Source of the DNA: Combretum micranthum
Lineage: Eukaryota; Streptophyta; Magnoliopsida; Myrtales; Combretaceae
DNA: 64,000 bases
Direction: 5' to 3'
NCBI GenBank assembly: GCA_024138025.1
Contig: JAMXBD010000966.1
Location: 62,001-126,000, forward strand
The translations under genes were made by a program, and so were the position numbers. Below, in pieces: positions 47,491 to 60,404 of this stretch (within the stretch, counting starts at the first letter, position 1; every line of letters starts with the position of its first letter). Under the pieces are notes generated by a model. The model was not told the DNA's origin. It did not search any database and was given only the letters and a program-made list of their open reading frames with translations.

Positions 47491-50400
47491 GAATTGGATC
47501 AGGTAACGGAATTGCTAGAATTGCTGTTATGGAAAATTGAAATAGATGTACAATGAGATTTTTGTTTTATTTAAATGGGTAAAATATTACTCTAATATTG
47601 GAATACTATGCGTAGGATTGAATAACAACGATGTTTTTTATTTACAGAGATCTTTTATGGAATCACGATTAACTAAACGTTCCAGTAATTTTTGATGAAT
47701 TATTGTTATAGCAAGTGAACCAAGAGTAGTGAATCAATTTATGTGTTCGTATCATGTTTAAATATAACTAATCGATTTTCGTTAGTTGGTCATATTGTAA
47801 TTTTTCAACATTTCAACTGGGGATAATAGTAGGACAAGTGATTGAATTTTCAATTTTTGGCTATTTAATGTATTTATTTTTAGATTTTGATAGATTAATG
47901 TCCGTACATTTAAAGTATATGTAATTCAGTATCTTTATTAGATAATATTTGACTGTTATTTATTTTGATTATAGGATAATGGCCGATTGGGTGCCCATAT
48001 TTTGAAATTTTGGCCGTTTAATACCATATCTTTAGATTTTAATAATTTTTTTGCTGTGTCTACTATTCTCCTATTATTAAGATGAATGTCTGTCAAATAT
48101 TATTTAATAAAGACTCTAAATCACACACATTTTAAAAATACAAATATTAATTTATTAAAATTTAAAATTAAAATATTAAATTATCAAAAATTGAAAGTAC
48201 TCGTTTCTTCCTTCCTGCTGATGCGGTATGGGTTTTATGGTTAAAAGCAAAGCCTGGTTGTTCTACTTCGAGGTGAAACCAGTGATCGAAACACAGTGGA
48301 GAATGTGTGGGAAACAGTGGGCTGTAATGGCAGTCTAGTCGTCGAATTCCAAGGGGCTTTAATTCCCAATCATTTATTATTTCTGCTGGCTGATTGGACC
48401 CCGCTTTTGCAGAACCGGATCCTCCTTAAAGAGGGGCTTTTTGTTTCTTGTTCTTGGGCACGACAATCCTTTATTACCTATCTCTGTTTTAACTTACAAG
48501 TTACCAAGAAAATATACCAATTAAATGTAGCTGACACAGACTCATAGTACCCAAAAAAAAAAATATAAAAGTCAAGATGAATACTATTAGAGGATTAAAA
48601 AAAAAAAACAATAATAAAAGATTATACTATTATGGGGTCTGAAATGGATATACATTTGAAGTTTTAAATATTACTCATCACTATTTAAATATTGATAAAT
48701 AAATAAAACTATCAAAATGCTGAAAATGACCTTTTAAATTTTGATTTTAGTAACTAAATAAAAGAAGCTTATTTTAATAGGATCAATGTCATGGGTAGTA
48801 TCTAATCTTTGATAAAATATACAACTAGGTACTTGTACTTTGAAATTGATCCATATAGTAATTAAAATCTGAAATTGATAAGTCTAGCATCTGAAAAACT
48901 TTTTGTGCATATCAACAATACCTCCATCAATATTTTTTTTTTTTCAGATATGAAACTGATCAATTTTAATGTTGGGATACCTAATTGCATATTTTTTCAA
49001 AGTTTGTGTATTATTCGTAATATTATCGCTATTCTAGTATTTCTTAATTTTGTTATTGATGTTTTATTATTGGACTGAAAGATCAAATATTTTTATGTTG
49101 CCAATCTATGAAAGAAATATTGAGTAATTTTTGCAGCATTTTAGAATTCCCAGAGTATATTTACCAATAAAGTAACATTACATCACATGGGTCAAGAATT
49201 TTGATGATGTAACATGAAGTTTCTGTAAATGTACCAATAGGTAATAAGTACTAATAAAATTTTGATACTTGATGATATTCATAAAATAATATATATATGG
49301 TGAGCCTGACACATCTTTAATTTCCAAGTACCATAGTTTATGGAGAAACTGTAAAATTACAATGGGTGAACGCATTTTGCCGTGGACATTAATTTTCTAT
49401 TACTGGCAGGCAGCGAAAGCCCAGGATTTTCATGCTAACTTTCCGTCTTTTTCTCAGTTGCTTGCGGATTGCTAAAGATAGGTACACGTAAAAGAGCACC
49501 GTAAAAGGATATCTTTCTAGTGTAAGACATTAATGTTCCACGTTGTTTTGATCAACATTCAAAAATATCGGCCAAAGCCGTCTATGGACCCATCACTTGA
49601 GGCTATTATAGGATATCTGAATTATTCTAGGGGATAGTTTCGTTTTGGTTTTAAAAACCTAAGGCTTTGGTTTTATTAATCCATCTACAATATTCTAATT
49701 AATTGCAGCTCAATCCTCTCTTTCTCTCATGGTCCAATTACCCTTATAATTTTGTTATAACAATCACTCCTTCTTAGGAATGCAATCAAAGCGGTTATTA
49801 TAGGCCACTAGATTAGCTTAATCCAATAAATATACTATAGAAGAATTACTTGTAGGATTTTTTGATGGATTTTGGGTTTAGATTTTAAACTACATAGGGT
49901 TTTGTTTTGTATCATGTTTTAGAAAACCGTACAAGATATAAGGGTAAGTTCAGGTTTTATAAGACTTGTCTTGGATTTGTCCTATTTACATTCCTAAAAA
50001 GTGGGAAATATTTATATAGGTGGGTATTTTGTTACCAACTTATTCGTCTATAGTAGTGTCATATGTTTAATTAATTGATTGTTTTTTTTATATCTTTTTA
50101 TTTAATTGAGAAGGTATAAAGAATGAAAAAGAGTGCCATATATTTTTGAAGAGAATGAAAAATAATGAGATACTTAAAATAAAAAAAAAAATTTACAATC
50201 ATGGTTTCTACTAATTTATCAAATAGAAAATAGACAACATTAAATTTTAAATATTAAAAAAAATACATCTATTCTCTCTCTCTCTCTATATATATATAGG
50301 TATATATATATATATATATCTCTTACCACCCAATTGCATTTCTACCACTAAACTAAAATTATTGAAATTCGAAACTCACAACTCAAACTCCAATTAAAAA

Positions 50401-50638
50401 ATGAAATAATTAATCCAAAACATCACCCTCCTTCGTCTTCTTTTTAAGATATAACTGAACGTAGAGAACTAAAAGTTGATTGGATCTTAAAATTCATTCA
50501 ATTAAATTGTGAAAGATCATAATGATCCCGTATTCTTATCTACACTAATCCACATTTTACACATGTACAGATATATGTAAATGATATACTTTTAAAAATG
50601 ACGATAATACTAATACGCACACGGTGAAAAAAACCAAA

Positions 50639-50644
<6 letters not shown>

Positions 50645-50669
<25 letters not shown>
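50645..50669. repeat. (AT)n microsatellite
   Basis: About 12 AT units. Confidence 0.9.
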
Positions 50670-51144
50670 GATGAGATAGTTCAAATAAAACTAAACTAAA
50701 AGACAAGAAGGGAAAAATTATTTATACAATGAAAAATATACAAAATTAGTAAAAGTTTTAGAAAGAAATTAAGCACATGCAAATTACACCTAATGTGTTT
50801 CTTTTGTATGGGAAATCCTAAAGTATATTAAGGTAATTAAGAGAAAGAAAAATTTTGCACAACTACGTAACTACATACAAATATTGTTTTCTAAATAATA
50901 ATATACTAATTTAATTCATATAAATGTCAGTACCCTAATACATTAGCACAAATGTAAAATATGCTATGTATGAAAGTAGCTATTTTCGTTGTAATGTCCA
51001 TATTAAAGTAATTAAGATTTGTGATCTTGTGGAATGAATTTTAACTCCCTTTCTCTGTTATAATCATGGAAAAAATAAAATTTGTTTCAATGTTTAAGCA
51101 TCGAACATCATTCATCGAAAAGATCCAGAAAAATAAAACAGTGT

Positions 51145-51216
51145 GGGGCGTTCCGAGAATCGAACTCGGGACCTCTCGCACCCAAAGCGAGAATCATACC
51201 ACTAGACCAAACGCCC
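51145..51216 (-). tRNA. tRNA-Pro(UGG)
   Basis: A 72-nt cloverleaf reads on the - strand. The acceptor stem GGGCGTT (51216-51210) pairs fully with AACGCCC (51152-51146), leaving C as discriminator base, as usual in eukaryotic tRNA-Pro. The A box TGGTCTAGTGGT and B box GAGTTCGAATC are intact. The anticodon stem CTCGC/GCGAG encloses loop TTTGGGT, with anticodon TGG at 51184-51182. The T stem CCGAG/CTCGG is perfect. There is no intron. Downstream on the - strand are T-runs (TTTT and TTTTT at about 51138-51129) serving as the Pol III terminator. It should be functional. Confidence 0.97.
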
Positions 51217-51392
51217 TCTCATTCTTTCGGCGTCTAAGATAAATTAAATAATTTATGTAAAAAGTTTTACTTCGTCCCAAAGTCTTGCAACCCTAATCAT
51301 CACGAATAAAAGGCAAAAGAATAGTCTTGTTTCATAGGTCAGCTGAAGAAGATAGTGAACTTGTTCCAAAAGCCATACTTTTAGAAAAAGTC

Positions 51393-51424
<32 letters not shown>

Positions 51425-51931
51425 CCGACAAAGGAAGCCAAAAGCATTAATTCTCAATTTTCTTAGGGACCAAGGTTTCTTTATTTTTTTCCCATCTGAT
51501 AGAAAAGTCCGATACTTCCATTATTTCGGGATTTATTCACATATATTTTACTTTTAATTCAAAGATGCGATATGAGCTAGATGCCTACAAACTTCAATTA
51601 TATACATCAATAATTGATTCCCACGAATATACATGTCACAACAAAATATCTTCAAATTCGAAAAATGATAAAAAGAATATAACATGTTTTTATAGAAGGT
51701 CATAGTATATTGATCTTTTAAACTAGTCACGCCCTCTAAAAACTTGACATAATTAGAGATGTTTTAGAGAGATCTAATTTAATAGATTTAAAATAGATAT
51801 CATTTAAACGGTTTGATTTGACTTGATTAGTTCACATATTTATCTATGAGGTATTAGAGGATATTACATGCATAATGTACTTAAAAAAAATTCCACAAAA
51901 CAAAATTGTGGAAAAAAAATTATGAGAATAA
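51217..51931. other. Intergenic stretch
   Basis: AT-rich, with an (AT)n run at 51392-51420. The 76-codon open frame at 51327-51557 spans this microsatellite and is not a gene. Confidence 0.6.
51392..51420. repeat. (AT)n microsatellite
   Basis: About 14 AT units. Confidence 0.92.
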
Positions 51932-52231
51932 TGTCACTATATCGCACATTGGAGATACGATGCAATTTTTAAAAAAATTACATGTGTATCACACGCTGGA
52001 TGTGCGATATACCTTGGACTTGTATCGCATGCCCAATGAGTGATACACATGTAATTATACATGTATTGCTTGATGAACATGTATTACAAGGTTGAAACCT
52101 GTATCGCACATCTAGTGCTAGATACACACACTCCTAAAAGTTTTATCGCCAGGTTATTATATCTCGCTTTGGACATGTGATATAAGTATATATGTTTGTA
52201 TCTCTACTCTAATATGCGATATAGCGACACT
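51932..52231. mobile_element. Foldback element with nested inverted repeats
   Basis: The outer ends are inverted relatives: TGTCACTATATCGCACATTG at the left, and TGTCGCTATATCGCATATTA as the reverse complement of the right end (52231 inward). Inside is a perfect 17-bp inverted repeat AATTACATGTGTATCAC (51976-51992 and its inverse at 52040-52056). Within its loop is a further pair TGCGATA/TATCGCA (52003-52009 and 52023-52029). The motif TATCGCA or its inverse recurs throughout. A small non-autonomous DNA transposon is the likeliest explanation; the superfamily is unclear and I see no sure target duplication. Confidence 0.65.
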
Positions 52232-53945
52232 AATTTGGGTTTTTTTTTTGTGTAATTTGTATTTGTGTATTTCTTTAAACAATGCTAGACACCTGATCTC
52301 ACTTGAGGTATTAAGTTTACTTATTATCACTTAAGACTTTTCTTAAGTCCATTCACATGCCTTTTACGAAGTGTTCAACTAATTATAACAACCTTATCGT
52401 AAAAAAAAAGTTATAAAGTTTTCTTATCAAATAAGTTTAGAGATATATGTCATATTATTTATCAAATGTATATCTGATGGGAATCTAAGCTTATATCAAG
52501 TTTTGAGTAATTTCTATGATATAATCGACAAACTATCCAATCAATAATGTGATTATTGAAATAAATCTAGTAAATGATGTATTAAATATTTTTGTCATGT
52601 AATCACGACTGAGTATAAATCCAAGCTTTTAAATAACTTATCAAACATATTCCATTAAAAAATATAATAGGATCATATATTTTTTCTATGTTTTGAGGAA
52701 ATAATGGTGGTGAAAGGGCATTGAGATGGGTTGACAATTTTATATATGATTTGGTCAGGGTTTAGATTATTCATTTTCTACTTCATATTATTTAAAGACT
52801 ATAAGTTGCATTTTTATAACCCACGACATCTTGTTAAACCCCTTTTCCATTATTTACAAGTTGGATTCTCTTAAATTATCTTTAGTAGATGTCAAGCATT
52901 TATATCTGGTGAATACTAATGAAGCAATATAATGGGTCCATTTGGATTGTTGGATTTTCATTTGTATCATATTTGTATTTAATATGCATTTATGACATAG
53001 CTGTATCATATTTGTATCATATTTGATTAGTCAATTTATGAGTAAAATTGTTAGTTTTTCATCGGTATCTATTTATTAACAAACATCTTATTAAAAATGC
53101 TAAAAATATGATGTCAAAATGATCATAATATGATATTACTAGCATTTTCTTATGTGACCCCTTATTTATCTATTAATAGAGTGTTCATGGTTTGGTTAAC
53201 TGGTATGTGACCTATCTTTTGAATATAACTGTAATAATCGGTTTTTTAGTATCCTAATCCTTAACTGATAAATTATAAATGGTTAACTACCTTAAAAATT
53301 AATCTTTTTTTTTTCACTAATGGTTAACCTTTTATTCGTTAACTTTTTTTTTTTTGTTTTTAACCATCTAATGTAATGGTTTTGACAAATCAAATTGATA
53401 GTTTCAACAAAATTATCTTTTAACCTTTTTTTGGATAGTTTTTCTTTAAATTATTATATATATTACAAAAGCTAAAAAAAAAAAGGAAAATCAAATTAAG
53501 CAAAAAGGGGAAAAATAAGCCTTTGGATATATCATTATCAACAAAATCAAACCATATCAATTACCATATTAACTCCCATCAAACATAAAAAAAAAAAAAA
53601 TATATATATATATATATAATACTTTAATCAAAATTTAAAGAACATTAACATATATAAATTTTATTTATAAATATTGAAATAGTTAATTGTTAAGCGTAAG
53701 TTTTTTTATGATTACAAACCAAAATTGAAAATTGAAAAAAAATAGAAACTATAATTCTAAGCTGAAAATATCAGTTAACCATATTTTTTAGATTAATTCT
53801 TTTATTTTAAATCGATATTTCAGTTTTAACAATTTTTTTCACATCCTTATCCATAGGAGGAGTTCCACATGAAATAAACGACCCGTTGATACAATAGGTG
53901 GTCAGCACCGAATTCGAAGAGGCATTTGGCGTGCTCCATCCTGCT
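52232..53945. other. Intergenic stretch with repeat remnants
   Basis: It contains the dispersed repeat copy e (52935-53105). At about 53175-53860 a segment starts GTGTTCATGGTTTGGTTAAC and ends with a vaguely inverse CAGTTTTAACAATTTTTTTC; this may be a very old hAT-like MITE. No gene is recognised. Confidence 0.4.
52935..53105 (+). repeat. AT-rich dispersed MITE-like repeat, copy e
   Basis: The best-preserved copy. It starts GGGTCCATTTGGATTGTTGG and has two TGTATCATATTTGTAT-type blocks, then CAATTTATGAGTAAAATTG and ATCTATTTATTAACAAACAT. Confidence 0.45.
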
Positions 53946-54349
53946 TAGGGATGCAACGAGGTTGGTTGTTATAGGGTACCCGCTCGCCCGTCTCGCTAAA
54001 AACCTTATAAGGTTTAGGGTTGGATTTTGGGTTGTACTTATAACCCGTTGGGAAAACCCGACCCGGTATAATTAAAAAAAAATTAAAAATTTTAGTTTAA
54101 GGAATCTATTTGTTCATTAGTTGAATAATGCTTTTCATATAATTATTTTGTTATTCATGTATTGAGTCACATGATAGGATATATGAGTAAGGATAATTGA
54201 TTAATTTTTTTTTAATTATTTTTCTAGGCATGTACAATTAGTAGTATTGGTTTCTTAAAATCAGATCAGATTCCGATCGGGTTGAATGGATTGGGTTATG
54301 ATTTTAAGTTCTGAATGATCCATTCCAAACCTGCTCCGTTACATCCCTA
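53946..54349. mobile_element. hAT-like MITE, short relative of 8343-9180
   Basis: It starts TAGGGATGCAACGAGG and ends CTGCTCCGTTACATCCCTA, the same terminal sequence as the element at 8343-9180. Inside are the same subterminal phrases (AAAAACCTTATAAGG and AACCCGTTGGG). The flanks CATCCTGC (53937-53944) and ATTCCTGC (54351-54358) agree at six of eight bases if the boundary is moved by one base on each side. It is about 404 bp long and more decayed than its relative. Confidence 0.75.
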
Positions 54350-54358
54350 AATTCCTGC

Positions 54359-56213
54359 CTCCAATGCTCTCCGATCCAATGCAATGTACTGTCATGTGTC
54401 ATCCTCGTTTAGGCCTAAGGAAATTTAAAAAAAAAAATCCAAATACTAATTATTATTATATTATATAATCAAACCTCGAGAATCCAAAAGGAATAGATAA
54501 TTCTTTAACTTTTTGGTCGACTTTACCCTATGGGCAGGGAAAAACGAAAAAAGGAAAAGTAAACTAATACCTGTATTTTATTCCACACTGTTTCATTCTT
54601 CTTTCTTTTCTTTTTTTTCTTTTATGTTTTTATAGTTTTAGATTTTAACGTATCATAATAATCATAAGAGATTACACCATTAATAACTTTTAATATTAAG
54701 TGATGGTATATGGCCGGTAACAATAATATTAAACTCATGATCAGCTGCAGTCTTTATCTTCTGCCCTTTTTTTTTCCCCTAATTATCTTGAAGGTTCAAG
54801 AACCGGAATCAGACCGCCTATTCGGTTCTAGAATCGAAGTGAAATCTCTGGTTCTGCCAACTGACCAAGAACTAGTAGAACCGACGGTTCCTCTTCGGTT
54901 CCAAAAAAAAATGAAAAAAAAGGAAAACCAAGGCGATCATGCACGTGCATATGTCGATGCTAAGCAACAACTTTCTAGTTTCATATGATTTTGTGTGCAA
55001 AGTTATATTAAAGCATGAAAGCAGAAGTATGTATTGCAAAAGTAAAGCATCTGGGCATGTCACAAATTGAGAAGATATCAGACCTTAGCAACGAAGCTTG
55101 GGAAGGAAGAAGACATATGATACAGCATATCTACATAGGACACATGGCTGGATATATACGCATTCGTCTTCTTTTTTCTTTTTGTTTTTTTTTTTTTTGT
55201 GTCATCTTCTTCTTGACAAATAAACATGATCACTTAAGTGAATATCAAAAGAACAAATGAACCAAACATTAACATAAAAATTGATAAATTCACAAAGCAA
55301 AGCTACTAACAAAAGCAAATATGGTTAATTAATAATTTTCACAGTAGCTTTGTGCCATTATTATTATTATTTTTCTCTTCCTTCTTTCAAATGTAAAAAA
55401 AAAAAAATTAAAATGATGGAAAAAAGGGGTGGTTCCTGATTCTAGAACCAGACTGAGAACCATCGATCCTCTTGCAACGGGATTGGAATCAGTTTCGAAC
55501 CAGTGCCCATGTCTTGGTGCCCCTTGACTTTATCTAACTTGTCTGACGAGATTGCTTTCTTATTTCCACTGCACAATGCAACCTCAGGATGAAAAACAGA
55601 AGCAAATTTCACTGTTCACAATATTAAACGTAGTCACACTTTAAAATGATTATTAGTTGAAGCTCTATTTTCATAGGAAGCACAAGCTTTTCCTACCGCC
55701 AAGGGTTTATTATTATTTTTTTTCATGAATTTAACGTTTTCCTCTCACAATTTTTTATTTTTTATTTTTATTTTTCAGTAAAAAATGAATTTCATTCCAT
55801 ATAACAAAAGGATTTATAGATAAATGGTTGTGGCATCGAAACTTAATCAGACAAATGGACACATACCTTCAAATATCAAACTATTATAGATTTTTTTTTC
55901 CCATAAAAAACCCACAAAACTAGCAATTATAGAAGCTCCCCTAAAAAGGATGTCATAATTCTACATGGGGATGACAATAAAAAGATAATTAAAACATAAA
56001 ATTATAATTATAATTAAACCACTTATTCTACAACTTGTTGACAATCCAAAATTCAAATTCATATGAATTTCCATATTTACTAATCTATTAATGTAGATAT
56101 ATAACCATGGATTGTGGTGGATCAATGATGGGGAAATAAAACAAGAAAGTCAAATCTAAACATTTTTATTTAATGAAACTCACAGATCTTGAAACCAATA
56201 AAGATAGTTTGTG
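54359..56213. other. Intergenic stretch with GGTTC-rich inverted blocks
   Basis: Two blocks rich in GGTTC/GAACC (54795-54905 and 55430-55510) are roughly inverse to each other and share GGTTCTAGAATC. They may be the subterminal parts of an old hAT-like element of about 700 bp. The open frames here are short and featureless. Confidence 0.4.
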
Positions 56214-56221
56214 GTTCTAAA

Positions 56222-56652
56222 TAAGGCTATAAATGAGTCGAGTCGAGTCAAGTTGATACAGCATCAGCTTGAACTTGACTCGAATAAAAAATTCGAAGCT
56301 TGAACTCGAACTCGATTGAGCTTTAATTTTTAAGCTCAAACACGACTCGATTTAATACTCGATAAACTCAAACTCGACTTGATTAAGCTCGATTATTCTT
56401 TTAAATATTGATTTAATTATAAAGAGTATTTAATACACGATAAACTCAAACTTGACTCTTGATTTAATACTCAATTAAGCTCGATTGAGCTTGCGAGCAC
56501 CCTAAGCCGAGTATTTTCAAGCTTGAAATCAAACTCGGTAGCTACTCAAGTAGCTCAAACTTGAGCTTGATTCAATTTTAAGTGAGTTGAATTCAAGTTT
56601 TGTCAATTCGAACTAAAGTAACTCACAGCTATCTTGATTCATTTACAACCCA
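56222..56652. mobile_element. hAT-like MITE (431 bp)
   Basis: The left end is TAAGGCTATAAATGAGTCGAG; the reverse complement of the right end is TGGGTTGTAAATGAATCAAG. The flanking 8-mers GTTCTAAA (56214-56221) and GTTCTAAT (56653-56660) differ at one base. The interior is full of ACTCGA and AGCTCGA motifs on both strands, the subterminal binding-site pattern of hAT MITEs. Confidence 0.78.
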
Positions 56653-57137
56653 GTTCTAATTGGTGAAAGAAAGAAAATGGTCTCTATAGGAAAGGCAACA
56701 TGAGTTCATTAAGATTTTTTTTTTCTTTTTCTCCTTTTTTTTTGTGAGTGTGAAAGAGATAAAGAGAAACGGAGAGAGTTTTTTTTTTTTTTTTTTTTGG
56801 TTTAAGTCTGAATTTTCTGCATGTCACATATAGATAAAGGTATAAGTCAAATTCAAAATTTATTAAATCATTTGTAAACTAATTATTTGGATTAATATTA
56901 AAATCCAAATAATTAAACATAATTTGAGATGATTGAGAAGGTTTTGGATTAGTGAATTCAATAGAAGAATTGTAAAAACTGTCCTACTCATTTTAAATTT
57001 TTCCTAATAGATTTAAGTTTAATTGAACTCCATTTGTCAGAAGGAGCTTTGTTATTCTTTGTTTAGTCCAATGATGTTAATGAAACCTAATTACCCTTAT
57101 TCATGATGGTTTATGCAATCTAGAAATGATTATAACT

Positions 57138-59570
57138 TTTTTTTTTTTAGTGGTAACTACTCATATCATTAACTAAACAAGCAAAAGCAGGTCCATAAAC
57201 TACATCAAAGCATAAAAACTTCATCCTTGACTTGGCCAGAGGATATACAAAGGTCTATATCGTCTAATACAAAACCTAAATTTAATATCAGTTCTTTAAT
57301 AAACTAAAATAGAAAATAAATATCATCAGACACATGATCAACAAAAAATATTTCCAGGTTAGCTACAATCAAGCTATGAGAGATATCATAGTTTGTCTAG
57401 TTTCCATCGTAGACATCCAACACAACTAGAATAAGAGAAGCATCCAAATCTATTATCAATATAAAATCATGAAATTAGGCAAAAAAATCAAAGTTAATAT
57501 CATCAACAAGGCATTGTAGTTCCTTTTTGCAAAAAATTTTCCTTTCGCCTCTTAATTTGAATGGGCTTCCATCATTTCACATCCACTGGTGCTTAGATCC
57601 AATGATTTAGAAGTTTCATTTCAATCATAACAAATATGGGAATATTAGATCCCTTATCTTAAGCCACAAATTCTTTGAAATGATTCATTCCTTCATCCTT
57701 TCAACACCATTAAACATGACATGAGGATAAACATAAACTAATTAGCTTAACCCATTGGTTTGGGAAATTTATAGTTATCATGACATTCTAGTGAAGTCTC
57801 ATTCCATTCGATTGTATACCTTTTCTAAGTCCAGTTCAGTCTCATCCAACCCCTTCCTTCCCTTCTTAAGTGCAATCATATTGAGTATTTCTTAGATGAA
57901 CACCATATTATCAACCAAACACTCCAAAAAATGAAGCTCATTTTGATGGTAGTGATTAGAGTTTTTCCTTCAGTGTTCTGACTAACAATTTTCTTATCTC
58001 TTTATACATTGTAGTTCAAAGCTAAATAGTCTAAATTCATGAGTATTTCTTATTTCTTTGAAATGATGACTAACAATGTTTTATTCTTCCCAGGATCAAT
58101 ATTCCCTATTGAGTAATATTTTGGGAAAGTTTTGACATTGCATCTCCCATAAGATCCTAGTAGCTCTAAAAAAATGTAGCATGTAGAGTATCAATGATTA
58201 TGGATTTATGTGCTCTCATGCTCTTCATGGCCTGTCTTATCTCAATTGTAGTTGGTGCTTGTCCCTACCTCTTTATCCAATTTAAACAGCTCTGACAAGA
58301 ATTTCACCATCATTGCTTCAATGCTTTGTTAATTATATACCTAGTTGATCGTACTGACCTCTAGACCCAATATATGAGTTTTAGATCTCCTATATTGCAC
58401 ACATATGAAAGAGCTTGGTATTTCTTTCACCTTGCACAATCCATTTTTCCTAGCATTTGTGGCCCATAAAAAGCTCTTCAATCTTTATAATTATATTTAG
58501 TTTATCATGAGTAAAGTTAATATGGTTCAAAATCTCTTGGGATGGCTGGGTTATTAGTTCTTGCTTTGACTAAGCTATTCTATCTATAATTAACTTCCTT
58601 CATTTGGGGATACAACCAAAAACCTCTCAGTGTCATTTCCTTAGTTGGTCCCTAAGTTGCTTTATATGATCAACAAAAGAGAACAACTCTCTGCTCCAAA
58701 TCAATTTGATAGAATTCTTGAACTCTAGGTGGTGTAAGTACATGCCTTGAAACCAAAAGGTCTTTCTTCTTCTTCTTCTTCTTCTTCTTCTTCTTCTTCT
58801 TCTATCTAAACTCAACATAGATTACGTATTGAGCAAAATGGGCTTATGGTTCAATTGATTGTTATACAAATAGAATAATTTAGTCTATGGCAACAAATAT
58901 AACCAATTGCTATTAACGATACTCAATAAATTTTTGTCTTAATTAAATGTAAAATCCTTTTATTTTTGCTTGTCCAGGTGAAACTGTGCCCTGCAAAGCA
59001 GTATCCAACATCTAGAGCCATACATGCATTATTAGTGTAATCCAACCCTACTTTGACTAACATTAACACCACTCTACTTCTTTTTATTAGAAGTAATTGC
59101 ATTAAAATCACCAATTATAGACTAAAATTATCTTAGTAGCTTCTCTAAGGTTCTTCCTTAGTAACTTTCTCCTTAAGAACATAGGATAATATACATAGCA
59201 GAAATAAAGAAAAAAGAATCAAATAAGGGTATTTGGATATGGAAATGCACTTTTTGGCGGTTTGTAAACGATGTGTGCATAATAGCATTTGCTTCATTCC
59301 ACAGCCTAAGAATTCCCCACTCATACGTTTTTCCTCAACACATTCTAGGACATTATGACCTAACGTCAGACTCAACCTATTAACATTCTCCAAGGACAAT
59401 CTAGTTTTCAAAAATACTCAAATGAGGGTTGTGGATATTTTTCAACTCAATAATTGCTAGCCTTCATTATTGAGCATTTGCTCTTCAAGTATTCTACACT
59501 AATACTTTAAATAGAAAACTATTCACTAATCCTTGGAATTTACGTTTTATCATTTTGTTGATCATAGATA
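57138..59570 (-). pseudogene. Badly decayed L1-type LINE (endonuclease and RT)
   Basis: Read on the - strand, the order of motifs is that of a plant L1 ORF2, with many stops and shifts. Near 59411 is MKTRLSLENVNRLS, matching the METK segment of the endonuclease. At about 58990-58940 is FAGHSFTWTSKNKR. At about 58450-58390 is KWIVQGERNTKLFHM, the linker before RT. Around 58250-58180 is EIRQAMKSMRAHKS. Near 57990-57930 is YKEIRKLLVRTLKEKL, and near 57870 GRKGLDETELDLEKVYNRME (RT motif around the first Asp). At about 57460-57240 come the FADD-box neighbourhood and NLGFVLDDIDLCISSGQVKD. A T-run at 57138-57148 would be an A-tail on this strand, but the zf-RVT and RNase H parts are missing, so the 3' part is deleted. 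It contains a (TTC)n run. Confidence 0.7.
58765..58803. repeat. (TTC)n microsatellite
   Basis: About 13 TTC units inside the decayed LINE. The arginine run that it would encode on the - strand is an artefact. Confidence 0.95.
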
Positions 59571-60399
59571 CAAATGTTCGGCACCAAGAGACTTTAATAG
59601 CAATCAGATGCTAAAATTGAGAAATATTTAATCTATCTAACATAGCTTGTAATTGGCCACCACCATCATCATTATTCTCTTTGGAAAGTTGAAAAACCCT
59701 AGCAATACCTCTCATGCCATCACATGAAACAATGTTAGGGCTATGGGGAGATTCATTGGAACATTTTCTTGTGTAAGAACCTCCTTGATTATTTCCTTAC
59801 ACATATACTCCCTCCTTTGTAATGTCTGTGAAACCAATTTAACACTAGGTTAAAATTCAAGAGGAGGTCATTATTTTCATTTTAAAGCTCAATTATCTCA
59901 ACTTTTATCTCTTTTAATTCAATCTTAATTCATGCAATTTCATCTAACTAAACAATATATAAGTAGGAACCATAAATAACGAAATAAGAGATAGAGAAAT
60001 TAATAGTGGATTTAACATGCAATTTGTTTTGTCCCTAGTCTTTATGATCTCACAATTGCATCCAAATGGAGGACTTCATACACATTCTATTCAATGCAAA
60101 CAAATGCTCCTATGGAGCTACACCATAACACACATGATTGTACTTTTTACACTTAACACACTTACAAGACAACTTAATTTCTCATACAACACTTAACAAA
60201 AATACATTATAAACACATTGGTAATGCCTTACAAAAATATGTTTACTAAATTCACAATGGCACTACTCAATTATTTAACTCACATATATAAAACAATTGA
60301 AACACAAATGAGAATTTTAGCAAAAGGGAAGAACAAAGGATTAATCGCAACTTTAAGGGCTCAATTCACTTCTTTAGATTTGCTAAATGTCCTTTTATT
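59571..60399. other. Intergenic stretch
   Basis: No gene is recognised. It may include the remains of ORF1 of the decayed LINE, but I see no zinc knuckle. Confidence 0.5.
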
Positions 60400-60404
60400 T
60401 ATAA

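Larger units (their letters stand above)
47187..51144. other. Intergenic stretch between ISU and tRNA-Pro
   Basis: AT-rich with no recognised gene. It holds the dispersed repeat copy d (47370-47490), AT runs near 50288-50320 and 50645-50669, and a GC-richer patch at 48220-48440 whose 83-codon open frame has no recognisable features. Confidence 0.5.

Noticed and set aside
48296..48547. 83-codon open frame in a GC-richer patch
   Set aside because: No recognisable motif, no neighbouring exon-like sequence and no good splice sites. I cannot support it as a gene.
54710..54988. 92-codon open frame on the + strand
   Set aside because: It spans a GGTTC-rich repeat block and a poly-A/lysine stretch and has no known domain.
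58633..58818. Open frame with a long arginine run
   Set aside because: The arginines are the - strand translation of a (TTC)n microsatellite inside a decayed LINE.
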